DNA from: an uncultured Agrobacterium sp.
GTDB taxonomy: Bacteria > Pseudomonadota > Alphaproteobacteria > Rhizobiales > Rhizobiaceae
NCBI GenBank assembly: GCA_913777615.1
Contig: CAJYTK010000017.1
Location: forward strand, 62,001-126,000
Length of the DNA stretch: 64,000 nucleotides
Direction: 5' to 3'
Shown here in pieces: positions 36,422 to 45,344 of this stretch (its first letter is position 1; every line of letters begins with the position of its first letter). The notes below the pieces were generated by a model. That model did no database searches. It was not told the DNA's origin and saw nothing but the letters and a program-made list of their open reading frames with translations. The position numbers and the translations under genes were made by a program.

Positions 36422-38053
36422 GTGAAAGCCTTTGCGACCCTTCTCGACCGGCTTGTTCTGACCCCGTCCAGAAACGGTAAATTGAAGCTCCTGACCGATT
36501 ACTTTCGCGACACGCCAGATCCCGATCGTGGATATGGGCTTGCAGCGATCGCGGGGACGCTGGACCTGAAGAGCGTCAAGCCCGCCATGCTGCGCGAACT
36601 CGTGCTGGAACGAATGGACGAGGTGCTGTTTCGCTATTCCTATGATTATGTCGGCGACCTGGCGGAAACGATATCGCTGGTCTGGGACACCAGCCAGAGT
36701 ACCGATCAACCCAAGCCCGATGACCCGGGCCTTGGAGAAGTCGTGGCGCAGATCAATGCGCTCGCAAAGACGCAAGTGCGCGCAGCGGTGCGCGATCTCC
36801 TTGATCGGCTGGACACATCCTCCCGCTTCGCTTTCTTGAAGCTGGTGACCGGCGGCCTGCGGATCGGGGTTTCCGCTCGGCTTGCGCGACAGGCGCTGGC
36901 GGATTTTGCGGGCAAGGATATCACGGAAATCGAAACCCTGTGGCACGGCCTGACAACGCCGTACGAGCCGCTCTTCGCGTGGCTGGAGGGGAAAACAGAG
37001 CGTCCGCTTCTTGCAACGCCCGCCATTTTCCATTCGGTCATGTTATCGACGCCCGTTGGCGACAACGACCTGACCAATCTGGATCCCAAGGACTTCGTTG
37101 CCGAATGGAAGTGGGATGGCATCCGCGTCCAGCTGTCTCGCTCGGGCGATATCCGAAAGCTCTATTCGCGCTCGGGCGACGATATTTCCGGTGCATTCCC
37201 GGACATATTGGAGGCTGCCAATTTCGATGGAGTCATCGATGGTGAACTTCTGATTGGCGGTACCGCGCGATCCAACAGCGCCACCAGAACCTTTTCCGAT
37301 CTGCAGCAAAGGCTCAACCGCAAGACGGTGACGGGTCGAATGATGGAAGATTATCCTGCCTTCATCCGCGCCTATGATCTCTTGTTCAAGGGTGAGGATG
37401 ATATTCGCGGTCAGACATACCTGGAGCGACGCAAATATTTGACTGATCTGATCGAGGCTGCACCGCATGACCGCTTCGATCTTTCGCCGCTCGTTGGCTT
37501 CTCCAATTGGCAGGAACTGAACGATCTGCGAAAGGCCCCGCCCGATCCGGTGATAGAAGGCGTGATGATCAAGCGCAAGGATAGCGTCTATCAGGCGGGT
37601 CGCGCCAAGGGTCCGTGGTTCAAATGGAAGCGAGACCCGTTCAATATAGACGCGGTGATGATGTATGCCCAGCGCGGTCATGGAAAGCGTTCGAGCTATT
37701 ATTCAGACTTCACCTTCGGTGTCTGGGCAGATGGCGAGGATGGCGAACAGTTGGTGCCCGTGGGTAAGGCCTACTTCGGCTTCACCGACGCCGAACTTGA
37801 GGTACTGGACAAGTTCGTGCGCGACAACACCGTGGAACGCTTTGGTCCTGTCAGGGCAGTACGCGCAACGCCCTCATTCGGCTTTGTGCTCGAGGTCGCA
37901 TTCGAGGGCATAAATCGTTCAGCCCGCCACAAATCCGGCGTGGCGATGCGCTTTCCAAGAATTGCTCGTTTGCGGGCCGACAAACCTCCTTCAGAGGCAG
38001 ACCGGCTATCCACATTGATGGCTATGGTGGATAAGCGAGAAGGTTCGGCATAA
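36422..38053 (+). CDS. ATP-dependent DNA ligase (cisplatin-damage-response type)
   Basis: A 543-residue ATP-dependent ligase. The N-terminal DNA-binding domain covers about residues 1-190, the adenylation domain carries the nucleophile K230 in EWKWDGIRV, and motifs such as FDGVIDGELLIGG, EGVMIKRKDS and WFKWKRDP follow, then an OB-fold. It begins with GTG at 36422, two bases after the exonuclease stop. The usual companions, the helicase Lhr and the phosphoesterase PdeM, are not adjacent here. Confidence 0.93.
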   Translation: MKAFATLLDRLVLTPSRNGKLKLLTDYFRDTPDPDRGYGLAAIAGTLDLKSVKPAMLRELVLERMDEVLFRYSYDYVGDLAETISLVWDTSQSTDQPKPDDPGLGEVVAQINALAKTQVRAAVRDLLDRLDTSSRFAFLKLVTGGLRIGVSARLARQALADFAGKDITEIETLWHGLTTPYEPLFAWLEGKTERPLLATPAIFHSVMLSTPVGDNDLTNLDPKDFVAEWKWDGIRVQLSRSGDIRKLYSRSGDDISGAFPDILEAANFDGVIDGELLIGGTARSNSATRTFSDLQQRLNRKTVTGRMMEDYPAFIRAYDLLFKGEDDIRGQTYLERRKYLTDLIEAAPHDRFDLSPLVGFSNWQELNDLRKAPPDPVIEGVMIKRKDSVYQAGRAKGPWFKWKRDPFNIDAVMMYAQRGHGKRSSYYSDFTFGVWADGEDGEQLVPVGKAYFGFTDAELEVLDKFVRDNTVERFGPVRAVRATPSFGFVLEVAFEGINRSARHKSGVAMRFPRIARLRADKPPSEADRLSTLMAMVDKREGSA

Positions 38054-38141
38054 ATTCATGCATGAAAACAAAACATTGAGTAGACAAGCAGATCGTGCAG
38101 TGGTGAACTTGAGCCGTGCAACGCTGATCGGATTTTAGAAA

Positions 38142-39080
38142 ATGACAGACAAGCGCATCGACAAGCCTTTTTCCTTTTCTCCAACCCGGCGTTCGTTGCT
38201 TGCGGGAACGTTCGGACTGAGCGCAGCAGCGTTCCTGCCCAAAGGCGCGCATTCCGAGGTAGATCAGCCCCCCGTCCTGCCGCTGGAGCGTGAGGATTAC
38301 GCCAAGGCCCGAGAAAGATTTCACACACATCTTTTGCGAAAAATGCCTGCGCCCGAAAAGTCCGAGCCGCTCGGCACGCCGCCCGGAGCGCGTCGCGTGA
38401 CATATCCCGGCGGGCCAAATGGTTCCATCGAGCTGGTTGCGTGGCTGTCGGAATACACGCCTTCAAAGACGCTAAAACCCGCTGTTCTGTTTCTGCACGG
38501 CGGCAATGCGACCGGAGACGGTCACTGGGCGTTGATGAAGCCATTCTGGCAGGCAGGCTTCGTGGTGCTGCTGCCCTCTTTTCGCGGTGAAAACGGCCAG
38601 CAGGGCAATTATTCGGGTTTCTATGATGAAACGTCGGACGCTTTGTCCGCTGCGGCCTATCTGGAAAATCTACCCGGGATCGACAAAGACCGGTTCTTCC
38701 TTGCTGGCCACTCAAATGGTGGCACGCTGTCTCTCCTAGCTGCCATGACGCGAAAGTTTCGCGCAGCCGTTCCCATCTCCGCTGGCGTCAATTCATGGCG
38801 TTACTTCAACCGCTACGCCGATGAGCTCTGCTTTGACGAGACCGATCCGCAGGAATTTATCATGCGCTCCTCTGTCTGTTTCGGTCATAGTCTAAAATGC
38901 CCGACATTGATGTTGCGCGGAACGCAAGAGCGGCCGTTCGATGCCGATCACGAGCTTCTCATGTCGCGTGCGACGTCTGTTGGCACGAAGATCGATCACC
39001 AGCTTTTGCCGGGCACGCATAATGGTGTCGTTCCGCATGCGGTCGATGAAAGCATCAAATTCTTCAATGCCTTCACCTGA
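38142..39080 (+). CDS. Tat-exported alpha/beta hydrolase
   Basis: A 312-residue protein with a twin-arginine leader (SPTRRSLLAGTFGLSAAAFL) and an alpha/beta-hydrolase domain. The nucleophile is S191 in AGHSNGGT, the oxyanion region is LFLHGGNATG and the histidine is probably in LLPGTHNG near the C-terminus. It resembles prolyl-oligopeptidase/dienelactone-hydrolase-like enzymes. The substrate is unknown. Signal processing and periplasmic location are predicted. It follows the ligase by 88 bases but the functions do not suggest a shared operon. Confidence 0.82.
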   Translation: MTDKRIDKPFSFSPTRRSLLAGTFGLSAAAFLPKGAHSEVDQPPVLPLEREDYAKARERFHTHLLRKMPAPEKSEPLGTPPGARRVTYPGGPNGSIELVAWLSEYTPSKTLKPAVLFLHGGNATGDGHWALMKPFWQAGFVVLLPSFRGENGQQGNYSGFYDETSDALSAAAYLENLPGIDKDRFFLAGHSNGGTLSLLAAMTRKFRAAVPISAGVNSWRYFNRYADELCFDETDPQEFIMRSSVCFGHSLKCPTLMLRGTQERPFDADHELLMSRATSVGTKIDHQLLPGTHNGVVPHAVDESIKFFNAFT

Positions 39081-39232
39081 GAAGTCAGCTGGCGTTTACA
39101 CGGGCTCTCATATCCCGTTGGTAGAAACGGGCCTGGCCTCGGTTATCCAGCCTCGCGCCAGCCGCGCGAGTCATTGTGCCGCAAGTGATTTATCTCTGAA
39201 GCGGTTCGATGATTGTATTTGCCCTGAAGACC

Positions 39233-40093
39233 ATGCGTCGATTTGCCTGTGTGTTGCTGGCAGCGCCCTTGCTGTCCGGCTGCCTTTTCATCACCGACAC
39301 CAGTCGCATGAATGCCGACGTGTTCGTGCGCGAAACAGCACCCGTCTTCAATTACAATAATGTCGGATCGATTCCACGCGACCCGTTGCCGCCCACACCC
39401 GGCTCTATCAACAGCCGTCCTCCGGATCTCTTCCGCTCGCAGTTCCAGCAACTTTACGGCCCGCCGACCACAGCGCGCCCCGGGCCGGCACTTTCTCCTG
39501 CCTACCGTGATCGCACGCTTGGATACGGCATTCCTGTTTCCAATCCGCTCCATCGCGCCATGTATGACGTGCTATCGGATGAAGGGCACACGCTTCCCGC
39601 AATTCCCTACAGCCGGATCGATCCGCGTTTCCTTCGCCAGGAAGTGGGTTATCAGACGGCGGAAGCGCCCGGCACTATCGTCGTGGATACCAAGCAGCAT
39701 TTCCTCTATCTGGTGCAGCCGGGCGGCAAGGCCGTTCGCTACGGTGTTGGTCTGGGGCGTTCCGGTTACGCATGGGCCGGGCGGGGAACCATTCAATGGA
39801 AGGCCAAGTGGCCACGCTGGACGCCGCCTGACGAGATGGTCCAGCGACAACCTGAGCTGGCGTCTATCTCAGCGGCGAGGGGCGGCATGATTCCAGGGCT
39901 GAACAACCCGCTCGGTGCGCGGGCTCTTTACATTTTCAAGGACGGCAAAGACACGCTTTACCGTGTGCATGGAACGCCGGACTGGCAGTCCGTCGGCAAG
40001 GCGACCTCGTCGGGTTGCGTCAGAATGCTCAATCAGGATGTGATCGATCTTTACGATCGCGTGCCACAGGGCGCACCGATTGTGGTTATCTGA
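39233..40093 (+). CDS. L,D-transpeptidase lipoprotein (YkuD), copy 1
   Basis: A 286-residue YkuD-domain protein. A Sec lipoprotein signal (MRRFACVLLAAPLLSGC) is followed by a proline-rich stalk and, from about residue 130, the catalytic domain. The histidine (YRVHGTPDW) and the cysteine region (KATSSGCVRMLNQDVIDLYD) are intact. Such enzymes make 3-3 crosslinks in peptidoglycan or attach proteins to it. The start at 39233 puts the lipoprotein signal at the N-terminus; an ATG at 39209 would add eight residues. Tandem with a close paralogue. Confidence 0.9.
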   Translation: MRRFACVLLAAPLLSGCLFITDTSRMNADVFVRETAPVFNYNNVGSIPRDPLPPTPGSINSRPPDLFRSQFQQLYGPPTTARPGPALSPAYRDRTLGYGIPVSNPLHRAMYDVLSDEGHTLPAIPYSRIDPRFLRQEVGYQTAEAPGTIVVDTKQHFLYLVQPGGKAVRYGVGLGRSGYAWAGRGTIQWKAKWPRWTPPDEMVQRQPELASISAARGGMIPGLNNPLGARALYIFKDGKDTLYRVHGTPDWQSVGKATSSGCVRMLNQDVIDLYDRVPQGAPIVVI

Positions 40094-40287
40094 ACACGTC
40101 AGCCGACGAAAGCATGAGACCGCGCCAAATGTTGCACGTCTGCAACTGGCTTTCAGTATGTCTTAACCACTATAGCAATAGCTGATCTATCGTGGAACAA
40201 ATGACGTACGGCGAGATTGAACGGCAGGTTCTGAGCGCTTCTGCACAGTGCCTTCCCATTCGCCTCCGATGTGAGAAAACCGGACTT

Positions 40288-41025
40288 ATGATGAGCACCG
40301 ACACAGATCTTTCAAGACGGACTTTCCTTTCCCTTCTGGGCCTTTCTTCCGCGTCGCTGCTGGCGGGTTGTGCATCATCCGGTGTCGCGCCCTACGACAG
40401 CACGCAGCCGCTTGGTTTCGCCGGCGGCGTGGCGAATGATTTTCGCCAGATGTTCTCGTCCGGTATTTCCGACGCCGAGCTCGCTGTCATGTACGGCACG
40501 GTGGAAGATGGCGGTTTCGTCATCCCCGCAATACCCTATCAGAAGATCGATCGCCGTTATTATCGCCAGCGTGTCGTGGATCCGACCGGGGAGCGCCCGG
40601 GCACGGTGGTTGTCGACACCCGTTCGCGCTTCCTCTACGTGGTGGAACCGGGCGGCTCGGCCATGCGCTACGGCGTCGGCATTGGCCGCGAAGGTTTTGC
40701 CTGGTCGGGCGAGGGCGTTATCCAGTGGCGCCAGAAATGGCCCAAGTGGACGCCACCAGACGAAATGGTCGCGCGTCAGCCCGAACTGGTCAAATACTCT
40801 GCCAAGAATGGCGGCATGCAGCCGGGCCTGAAGAACCCGCTAGGTGCTCGCGCGCTCTACATCTTCCAGAACGGCAAGGATACGCTTTACCGTCTGCACG
40901 GTTCGCCGGAGTGGAATTCCATCGGCAAGGCGGTTTCTTCCGGCTGTGTTCGCCTGATGAACCAGGACATTATCGACCTTTATGACCGTGTGCCGAACAA
41001 GGCGCGCGTTGTCGTCTGGCAGTAA
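40288..41025 (+). CDS. L,D-transpeptidase lipoprotein (YkuD), copy 2, Tat signal
   Basis: A 245-residue paralogue of the previous protein, very similar from VVDTRSRFLYVVEPGGSAMR to the end and with the catalytic VSSGCVRLMNQDIIDLYD. It lacks the proline-rich stalk. Its leader combines a twin-arginine motif (SRRTFLSLL) with a lipobox (LAGC), so it should leave by Tat and be lipidated, unlike copy 1. I chose the ATG at 40288 (MMSTDTD). The two genes lie 194 bases apart and probably have separate promoters. Confidence 0.9.
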   Translation: MMSTDTDLSRRTFLSLLGLSSASLLAGCASSGVAPYDSTQPLGFAGGVANDFRQMFSSGISDAELAVMYGTVEDGGFVIPAIPYQKIDRRYYRQRVVDPTGERPGTVVVDTRSRFLYVVEPGGSAMRYGVGIGREGFAWSGEGVIQWRQKWPKWTPPDEMVARQPELVKYSAKNGGMQPGLKNPLGARALYIFQNGKDTLYRLHGSPEWNSIGKAVSSGCVRLMNQDIIDLYDRVPNKARVVVWQ

Positions 41026-41045
41026 CCTGCATCATTTTACCGATC

Positions 41046-41075
41046 TATCACCCTCCTTCGCATCGGAGGGTGATA
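41046..41075. terminator. Perfect 11-bp hairpin between convergent genes
   Basis: TATCACCCTCC (41046-41056) and GGAGGGTGATA (41065-41075) are exact reverse complements with an eight-base loop. It lies between the ends of the second L,D-transpeptidase and ohrR and can serve both strands, though T tracts are short. Confidence 0.7.
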
Positions 41076-41165
41076 AATTGACAGACGGGCATCGTTGCCG
41101 CGCCGGCCGTCAATGATCTCTAGGCACCTCTACATATATAATAGACCGGAATAGCGGGCTGCCCG

Positions 41166-41612
41166 TCATGCCCGCGATAGATTGAGTTTTAAAGAATTCA
41201 ATCGATCCCGAATCTGCCCGAGCTCTTCAAGGCTGCACCCGGTGGCTTTGCCAATGGAGCGCATTACGTGAACAGCCTTTTTCTTCATGTCGGCCCCCGC
41301 TGGAGTCAGGCTGATCACCACTTGACGCTCATCCTGCTTGCCGCGCTTGCGCGTGATCAGTCCTGCCTGTTCCAGCCTCTTCAAAAGAGGCGAGAGCGTA
41401 CCTGAATCGAGACCCAGCATTTCGCCCAGCGCCTTGACGGTCGCATTGTCCTCTTCCCAAAGTGCCATCATTACCAGATACTGCGGATATGTGAGTCCGA
41501 GCGGCTCCAGTAGCGGCTTGTAAGCCCGCGTAAATGCATGGGCTGCGCCGTAAAGCGCGAAACATATCTGCACGTCCAGCCTTAAAAGGCCTTCCATCGT
41601 CCCGTCGTCCAT
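41166..41612 (-). CDS. ohrR: Organic peroxide sensor/repressor OhrR
   Basis: A 148-residue MarR-family regulator of the OhrR group. The conserved peroxide-sensing cysteine is C17 in QICFALYGAAHAFTRAYKPL, and the wing region is KRGKQDERQVVISLTPAG. Further cysteine near the C-terminus (GCSLEEL) could form the resolving disulfide. It represses ohr until its cysteine is oxidised by organic hydroperoxide. The gene is divergent from ohr with an unusually long 350-base spacer. Confidence 0.92.
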   Translation of the reverse strand: MDDGTMEGLLRLDVQICFALYGAAHAFTRAYKPLLEPLGLTYPQYLVMMALWEEDNATVKALGEMLGLDSGTLSPLLKRLEQAGLITRKRGKQDERQVVISLTPAGADMKKKAVHVMRSIGKATGCSLEELGQIRDRLNSLKLNLSRA

Positions 41613-41962
41613 TCGCGTGAGCTCCAGAATGCGCTGTTAAGCGCTTATCCTCTGCTTGAGAAATCTTCGCCGGAAGCCGTCTCCACAGTGAGGGATGCAA
41701 ACATTGCAGCGATCCGCGGGATTGATCGCTACGGTTTGGTCCATTCTGCGAAGCTGTGCTCCGGCGAAACAATTCCGCTTGGGAGGGAAGCGCTCTAGGG
41801 AACATTTTATCCCGTCACTCGGTTCCTGCTGCATGCGAAGGCCGAGTAATCTTCTTAACCTTATCGCAGACCATAAAAATTTTTTCAATGCGCAAAATTA
41901 TATTGCGCGCAATTGACTTGAGCGCTACAAGAAGTCCAACTCAAACGAAGGGAGTACATGGC
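41613..41962. promoter_or_regulatory. ohrR-ohr intergenic control region
   Basis: About 350 bases between the divergent ohrR and ohr genes, no gene inside. Close to ohr is a perfect palindrome ATTGCGCGCAAT (41902-41913) in an AT-rich setting (AAAATTATATTGCG), followed directly by TTGACTTG (41913-41920) as a possible -35 element. I take this as the probable OhrR operator; known OhrR boxes are also AT-rich palindromes, but the match is by analogy. Confidence 0.5.
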
Positions 41963-42388
41963 ATGCCCATTCTTTACACGACCAAGGCAACGGCGACCGG
42001 TGGTGGACGCGAAGGCAATTCCAAGACTGAAGACGGTGTTCTCGACGTCACCTTGACCGTTCCGAAAGAACTCGGTGGCAATGGCGCACACGGCACCAAC
42101 CCAGAGCAGCTTTTCGCGACTGGTTACTCTGCTTGCTTCCTCGGCGCGTTGCGCGTCGTGGCCGGCAAGGAAAAGGTGAAGATCCCAGATGACACCACAG
42201 TGACGGCGAGCGTTGGCGTGGGTCCGCGCGAAGACGGCGGTGGCTTCGGCATCGACGTGTCGCTCAAGGTCAATATTCCAGGCCTCGACAAGGCAACGGC
42301 CGAAGACCTGGTGAAAAAGGCGCACATCGTTTGCCCTTATTCCCACGCCCTGCGCACCTCTACGGAAGTCCCGGTTTCCGTGGAATAA
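41963..42388 (+). CDS. ohr: Organic hydroperoxide resistance protein Ohr
   Basis: A 141-residue Ohr, a thiol peroxidase that reduces organic hydroperoxides with lipoylated or dihydrolipoamide partners. Both catalytic cysteines are present: C58 in GYSACFLGAL and C124 in VCPYSHAL. The ATG at 41963 follows AAGGGAG. Cytosolic. Followed by a strong terminator. Confidence 0.95.
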   Translation: MPILYTTKATATGGGREGNSKTEDGVLDVTLTVPKELGGNGAHGTNPEQLFATGYSACFLGALRVVAGKEKVKIPDDTTVTASVGVGPREDGGGFGIDVSLKVNIPGLDKATAEDLVKKAHIVCPYSHALRTSTEVPVSVE

Positions 42389-42431
42389 GTCTTCCTCGAC
42401 GGTACTCGTCGAGACATTATCTTTCCCGAAG

Positions 42432-42462
42432 CGGCCGGTTGTTAAAACCGGCCGTTTTTTTT
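42432..42462 (+). terminator. Rho-independent terminator of ohr
   Basis: CGGCCGGTT (42432-42440) pairs with AACCGGCCG (42446-42454) around a five-base loop and is followed by eight T residues (42455-42462), 43 bases after the ohr stop. Confidence 0.93.
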
Positions 42463-42513
42463 GAAAAGCACTGCGCGCTACGTTTGGGCGTTTGATTATC
42501 GCTTGAAGTCGGT

Positions 42514-43050
42514 TCATTCTGATTTCAGGATGGCGTAGATCAAACCGTAACCCCATACGCCGTTGAAGCGATCATTCTACAAGAGATGGGCTTCTTTGCG
42601 CATCTTCAACCGCTCGACCACATCGACAGAGCCGCGATTGAGCGCATCCAGCCGTGCAAAAATCCGCTGAAAGCCGAGCTCGACAAAATCAAGCTCGATC
42701 GTGGCGCGTGCAGCTTCGGTGGCAATGCCTTTGCCTCTGAACGCTGGATTGAAGATACAGCCCACCTCTGCCTGTAAAGCATCCGCGCTTGCGATTTTCA
42801 GCAGAACCTCTCCCAGCAGTACCCGATCCCCTCTCCGCACAACCGCCAAGCGCGAAAGATCGCCATCCTTATCAATAGAAGCTGAAAACGTGCTATCGAA
42901 CTGTGTTCTCAGCGCGTCGCCTGAGGGCGGCTCTGCGTAAAGAAATCAGCAGACCTCGTCGGTGCCATGATAGGCGACACAGGCGTTGAAATCGATTGGA
43001 GCGAACCGGCGCAGGACAAGGCGTTCGGTCTCCACCGGCAGAAATTGCAT
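42514..43050 (-). pseudogene. GNAT acetyltransferase with two in-frame stop codons
   Basis: Read from ATG at 43048-43050, the frame gives a normal RimJ/RimL-type acetyltransferase start (MQFLPVETERLVLRRF), reaches TGA at 42946-42948 in a DEVC*FLYAEPP context, then continues in the same frame through GCIFNPAFRGKGIATEAARA, the acetyl-CoA-binding motif, to a second stop TAG at 42577-42579 (EAHLL*NDRFNGVWGYG) and a natural-looking end at 42514-42516. The total length (179 codons) fits the family. Both stops look like single-base changes (CGA to TGA; a Glu or Gln codon to TAG). A 90-residue C-terminal fragment could still be made but would lack the N-terminal fold. Confidence 0.85.
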
Positions 43051-43165
43051 GCTCTCATATGTCTCCCTGGAGTTATTGCGCTCCGGGGGTTATCTCGTTG
43101 CCAGCGAGAACCGACGCAAGTGATTGCGCATTGAGGCAGCCGTGTGAACAGGGGAGGGCGGCGCG

Positions 43166-44728
43166 CTATCGTCGCAGACTTCCCAGAATGCCGCGAACGA
43201 GCGCGCGCCCGACGGACGTTGCCACGGAGCGAGCTGCGCTCTTCATGGCAGCTTCGATAACCGTTTCGCGCTGATATCCGCTGGAGCGTCGTGCGCCGGT
43301 CGTTGAGGCTTGCTTCGGTTCTTCGTCGCCGAAGCCCGGCAGCTTCCAGCGGCCAGCCGCGCTGTCGGGCTGCTGGCTTGCCTGCTCCTCCGCTGCTCGC
43401 TTTGCGGCTTCGGCCTCTGCGGTCTTACGGGCTCGCTCTCCCAGAATCTCGAATGCGGATTCGCGGTCGATGTCCTGATCGTAGACGCCAGCAACCGGGC
43501 TGGAGGCCATGATGCTGCGGCGCTCGTCGTCGCTGACCGGGCCGACGCGCCCTGATGGGGGACGCACCAGCGTGCGTTCGACGATGGAGGGTGCGCCCTT
43601 GTCTTCCAAGGTTGACACCAGCGCCTCGCCCGTGCCAAGCGTGGTGATTGCTTCGGCCGTGCTGAAGGCCGGATTCTGACGGAAGGTATCGGCTGCGGTT
43701 TTCACCGCCTTCTGCTCCCGCGGCGTATAGGCGCGAAGCGCGTGCTGCACACGATTGCCGAGCTGTGCGAGAACCGTTTCCGGCACGTCGAGCGGGTTCT
43801 GAGTGACGAAATAGACACCTACCCCCTTGGAGCGGATGAGGCGAACGACCTGCTCGACACGTTCGACGAGCACCTTCGGCGCATCGTTGAACAGAAGATG
43901 CGCCTCGTCGAAGAAAAAGACGAGCTTCGGCTTTGCCGGATCGCCCACTTCGGGCAGTTCTTCGAAGAGTTCGGAGAGCATCCACAGAAGGAAGGTGCCG
44001 TAGAGGCGCGGGTTCATCATCAACTTGTCGGCAGCCAGCACGGAAATGACGCCGCGCCCGTCGCTTGTCGTGCGCATGATATCGGAAATTTTCAGCGCGG
44101 TCTCACCGAAGAAATGCTCCGCACCCTGTTGCTCCAGCACCAGAAGACCGCGCTGCAAAGATCCAACGGAGGACTTGGAGATAAGGCCGAACTGGCTGGA
44201 GAGCTCGCTTGCATGCTCGCCCATATAGTTCAGCAGCGATTGCAGGTCCTTCAGATCGAGCAGCGGCAGGCCGCCCTGATCGGCGATTTTGAAGGCGATG
44301 TTCAGAACGCCCTCCTGCGCTTCGGAGGCATCCATGAGCCGGGCGAGCAGAAGCGGTCCCATTTCGGCAATGGTGGCGCGAACGCGGTGGCCTTTCTCGC
44401 CGTAAAGGTCCCAGAAGATCACCGGGAACTGTTCAAAGGATAGGTCTGAGAAACCGATCTGCTCGGCGCGCTTGGTCACCCAGTCCTTGGCTTCGCCCGG
44501 CTTGGCGATGCCAGAAAGGTCGCCCTTGATATCGGCGCAGAAAACCGGAACACCCGCCTTTGCAAAGCCTTCTGCCAGCACCTGCAGCGATACTGTCTTG
44601 CCTGTACCCGTCGCCCCGGTGATCAGCCCGTGGCGGTTGCCAAACCGAAGGTCGAGATATTCGCCCTTGTTGAGGCTGTCGTCCGGGTTGCGGCTCGTGC
44701 CGATGTAAAGCTTGCCGTCCTGCAGCAT
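43166..44728 (-). CDS. HerA-like/DUF853 ATPase (YjgR type)
   Basis: A 520-residue P-loop ATPase of the HerA/FtsK superfamily, DUF853 group. Walker A is GATGTGKT (residues 38-45), Walker B is LVFFFDEAHLLF, and further motifs are FCADIKGDLSG and VYFVTQNPLDVPETVLAQLG. A charged Ala/Glu-rich segment near residues 430-470 precedes a basic C-terminus. Relatives (E. coli YjgR) have no settled function. The start follows AAGGAACGCC. Single gene. Confidence 0.85.
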   Translation of the reverse strand: MLQDGKLYIGTSRNPDDSLNKGEYLDLRFGNRHGLITGATGTGKTVSLQVLAEGFAKAGVPVFCADIKGDLSGIAKPGEAKDWVTKRAEQIGFSDLSFEQFPVIFWDLYGEKGHRVRATIAEMGPLLLARLMDASEAQEGVLNIAFKIADQGGLPLLDLKDLQSLLNYMGEHASELSSQFGLISKSSVGSLQRGLLVLEQQGAEHFFGETALKISDIMRTTSDGRGVISVLAADKLMMNPRLYGTFLLWMLSELFEELPEVGDPAKPKLVFFFDEAHLLFNDAPKVLVERVEQVVRLIRSKGVGVYFVTQNPLDVPETVLAQLGNRVQHALRAYTPREQKAVKTAADTFRQNPAFSTAEAITTLGTGEALVSTLEDKGAPSIVERTLVRPPSGRVGPVSDDERRSIMASSPVAGVYDQDIDRESAFEILGERARKTAEAEAAKRAAEEQASQQPDSAAGRWKLPGFGDEEPKQASTTGARRSSGYQRETVIEAAMKSAARSVATSVGRALVRGILGSLRR

Positions 44729-44939
44729 CTGGCGTTCCTTCCCAACTATCGGGCAGCGGTGCCCAATTTCGATTTCCTCTTCATACTTATAGGAACTGTT
44801 TTTACCCTCAACAACTGTTTGATAAGCTTGAAAAGAGCGTATCGAAAAACCTTTGATGGACTGACCCTGGCGGCCTTGAGTCTCGGTTTCAATTGTTTTA
44901 CGTTGACGTGAACGTAATTTCGCATTCAGGAGGAAATTT

Positions 44940-45332
44940 ATGAGCGAAATCGTAACTCAGATCGCGGATAGAGTGGGCATTGCGCCGGACAAGGCGGAAA
45001 AGGCTCTCGGCATGATGCTTGGTTTCCTCCAGCGCGAGGCTGATGACGCGGCTGTCGCCAAGATGATCGAAGCGATCCCAGGCGCGCCGGAGCTCGTCGC
45101 CCGTTACAACGGCGAAGGCCAGGGTGGCGGTGGCCTTCTTGGTGGTCTGATGAGCGCAATCGGCGGCGGTGGTATCATGGGGCTAGGCCAGCAACTGATG
45201 AGCCAGGGTCTCGGCATGGGCGAAATTTCCGCTCTTGCAAAGACGACCATCTCGATTGCTCGCCAGCATGCAGGCGATGAAGTCGTGGACAAGGTGATTG
45301 CTTCGGTACCGGGCCTCAGCCAGTTCGCCTGA
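44940..45332 (+). CDS. Glycine-rich DUF2267/DUF937-like protein
   Basis: A 130-residue protein with a helical N-terminal part (MSEIVTQIADRVGIAPDKAE), a glycine-rich centre (GQGGGGLLGGLMSAIGGGG) and a helical C-terminal part ending VIASVPGLSQFA. The two helical arms resemble small DUF2267/DUF937-type proteins of proteobacteria, with no known function. A strong ribosome binding site (AGGAGGAA) precedes the ATG at 44940. The stop is twelve bases from the end of the convergent HxlR gene. Confidence 0.65.
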   Translation: MSEIVTQIADRVGIAPDKAEKALGMMLGFLQREADDAAVAKMIEAIPGAPELVARYNGEGQGGGGLLGGLMSAIGGGGIMGLGQQLMSQGLGMGEISALAKTTISIARQHAGDEVVDKVIASVPGLSQFA

Positions 45333-45344
45333 TCGCATCATTCG

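Noticed and set aside
42577-42849. 90-codon frame as an intact small acetyltransferase
   Set aside because: It is only the middle part of a longer GNAT frame interrupted by two stop codons; it lacks the N-terminal fold and the normal C-terminus.
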